From Pseudorhodobacter antarcticus (GTDB lineage Bacteria; Pseudomonadota; Alphaproteobacteria; Rhodobacterales; Rhodobacteraceae), in the NCBI GenBank assembly GCA_945861995.1, contig CAMAWZ010000118.1, positions 1 to 7,233 of the forward strand: 7,233 nt of DNA. The letters are read 5' to 3'. Shown here one piece after another: positions 6,023 to 7,233 of the stretch (position 1 is the first letter of the stretch; each line of letters opens with the position of its first letter). A program made the position numbers and the translations under genes. The notes under the pieces were generated by a model, which worked only from the letters and a program-made list of their open reading frames with translations, was not told the origin of the DNA and did no database searches.

Positions 6023-6849
6023 ACAGCACCATTCCATTGGCGGGGGTTATCGGATTTCCCGTCGCGCACAGCAAATCGCCCCGCCTGCACGGGCATTGGT
6101 TGGCGAAATATGTGCTAAAGGGCCATTATGTGCCGCTGCACGTTGCGCCAGAGCATTTAGCCAATACACTAAAATCAATGCCAAATATGGGATTTGTGGG
6201 GTGTAATGTTACCATTCCGCACAAAGAGGCGGCCCTAAGCCTGGCACAAAATGTCACCGACACAGCCCGCCGCATCGGGGCGGCCAATACTTTGGTGTTC
6301 AAAGACGGCGAAATTCACGCCGATAACACAGACGGCATCGGGTTTATCGAAAACCTGCGGCAAAATGCGCCAAACTGGCGCGCAGATGCTGGGCCCGTTT
6401 TGGTTATTGGGGCAGGGGGCGCGGCGCGGGCGATTTTGGTGGCGCTGCTTGATGCGGGCGCGCCAGAAGTTTTGCTGACCAACCGCACCGCAGATCGCGC
6501 CAGCGCCCTTGCGGCAGAGTTTGGCACGCGCGTAAAGGCCCATCCGTGGGAGAAAACCGAAACGCTGCTGCCGCAGGCCGCAACCGTTGTGAACACAACG
6601 GCACTGGGCATGACGGGAAAAGAAGCGTTTCCATTTTCGCTGAACGGCCTTTCCAGCGCGGCGCTGGCCACTGATATTGTTTATGCACCGCTGGACACCC
6701 CATTTTTGCAAGCGGCCCGCGCGCGGGGCTGCACTACAGTCGATGGTCTAGGTATGCTATTGCACCAAGCCGCCCCTGGGTTTGCCCGTTGGTTCGGCCA
6801 AGTACCTGAAATTACAGACGAAACGCGCCGCGTGGTGCTGGGGCAATGA
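6019..6849 (+). CDS. aroE: shikimate 5-dehydrogenase AroE
   Basis: Cytoplasmic NADP-dependent enzyme reducing 3-dehydroshikimate to shikimate, the fourth step of the chorismate (aromatic amino acid) pathway. The protein has 276 residues, usual for the family. Visible: shikimate-binding SKSPRLHG (18-25); NVTIPHKE (63-70) with catalytic Lys69; IGAANTL (86-92) with Asn90; ADNTDGIGF (101-109) with catalytic Asp105; the NADP-binding glycine loop GAGGAAR (131-137) followed by NRT (155-157), which selects NADP; and the C-terminal VDGLGMLLHQAAPGF (241-255). Its ATG overlaps the maf TGA as ATGA at 6019-6022, and its TGA overlaps the coaE ATG in the same way at 6846-6849. Translation of all three genes is therefore probably coupled, although their functions are unrelated. 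No sign of frameshift or missing residue. Confidence 0.98.
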   Translation: MNSTIPLAGVIGFPVAHSKSPRLHGHWLAKYVLKGHYVPLHVAPEHLANTLKSMPNMGFVGCNVTIPHKEAALSLAQNVTDTARRIGAANTLVFKDGEIHADNTDGIGFIENLRQNAPNWRADAGPVLVIGAGGAARAILVALLDAGAPEVLLTNRTADRASALAAEFGTRVKAHPWEKTETLLPQAATVVNTTALGMTGKEAFPFSLNGLSSAALATDIVYAPLDTPFLQAARARGCTTVDGLGMLLHQAAPGFARWFGQVPEITDETRRVVLGQ

Positions 6850-7233
6850 GCTATCGTTTGGGCCTGACGGGCAGTATCGGCATGGGAAAATCGACCACGG
6901 CGGCGATTTTGCTGCAATATGGCGTGCCCGTTTGGGATGCCGACGGCGCCGTGCATCGCCTGTACAGTGCGGGTGGGGCGGCAGTGGCCCCAATTGCAGC
7001 GCTGTGCCCCGACGCGTTGGTGAACGCGGGCCTTGATCGTGCAAAATTGCGGGCAGCCATCACAGCCGATCCCGATTTATTGCAGAAAATTCAAGATATT
7101 GTGCACCCTTTGGTTGCCGCCGACCGCGCTGATTTCATCGCCAAAACGCAAGACGAAATCATCGCCTTGGATATTCCGCTGCTGTTTGAAATTGCGGCGG
7201 ATACGCTGTGTGATGGGATCATTGTGGTCACCA
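6846..7233 (+). CDS. coaE: dephospho-CoA kinase CoaE, C-terminus cut by window edge
   Basis: Cytoplasmic P-loop kinase that phosphorylates the 3'-hydroxyl of dephospho-CoA, the last step of coenzyme A synthesis. My translation is open for 129 codons to the window edge, about two thirds of a usual CoaE of roughly 200 residues. Visible: LGLTGSIGMGKST (5-17) with the Walker A GSIGMGKST (9-17); VWDADGAVHRLY (29-40) with Asp31, Asp33 and His37, typical of the substrate site; HPLV (87-90); and ALDIPLLFE (107-115). The nucleotide-base and lid elements of the C-terminal part lie outside. The ATG overlaps the aroE stop (ATGA), so it is read as the third gene of the maf-aroE-coaE operon. In related genomes dnaQ often follows; that cannot be seen here. 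Confidence 0.97.
   Translation, partial: MSYRLGLTGSIGMGKSTTAAILLQYGVPVWDADGAVHRLYSAGGAAVAPIAALCPDALVNAGLDRAKLRAAITADPDLLQKIQDIVHPLVAADRADFIAKTQDEIIALDIPLLFEIAADTLCDGIIVVT

Overview
The window looks like the replication-origin neighbourhood of an alphaproteobacterial chromosome, most likely Rhodobacterales (Roseobacter/Paracoccaceae). This rests on the gene order mnmG-mnmE-rho-hemJ facing away from maf-aroE-coaE, on the protein sequences, and on a moderately GC-rich base composition. No database search was possible, so no genus is named. There are no mobile elements, rRNA or tRNA genes, CRISPR arrays or transferred cargo.

Left arm, all on the minus strand and transcribed leftward from about 5017: hemJ (membrane protoporphyrinogen IX oxidase), rho (transcription terminator), mnmE and mnmG. 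MnmE and MnmG are the two subunits of the tRNA wobble-uridine modification enzyme. mnmG runs off the left edge only a few codons before its expected stop. A perfect 16-bp parS palindrome (TGTTTCACGTGAAACA, 1842-1857) is embedded in the first codons of mnmG, immediately after the mnmE stop. It is the presumed loading site for the ParB segregation protein.

Centre, 5018-5428: a 411-bp gene-free, divergent region between hemJ and maf. It has a 40-bp A+T-rich tract next to hemJ, several near-consensus DnaA boxes, a duplicated CCCCATGTGG motif and a DnaA-box-like pair just before maf. I read it as a candidate chromosomal origin (oriC): both flanking gene sets point away from it, parS lies about 3.2 kb away, and related genomes keep their origin in this neighbourhood. 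No perfect TTATCCACA box is present, so this remains an inference.

Right arm, plus strand: maf (nucleotide pyrophosphatase), aroE (shikimate dehydrogenase) and coaE (dephospho-CoA kinase, cut by the right edge). They are joined by two ATGA stop/start overlaps and form a translationally coupled operon.

I see no undescribed multi-gene system. The items most worth a second look are the parS written into mnmG codons, the candidate oriC, the degenerate G4 motif in MnmE, and the C-rich leader with a hairpin in front of rho.
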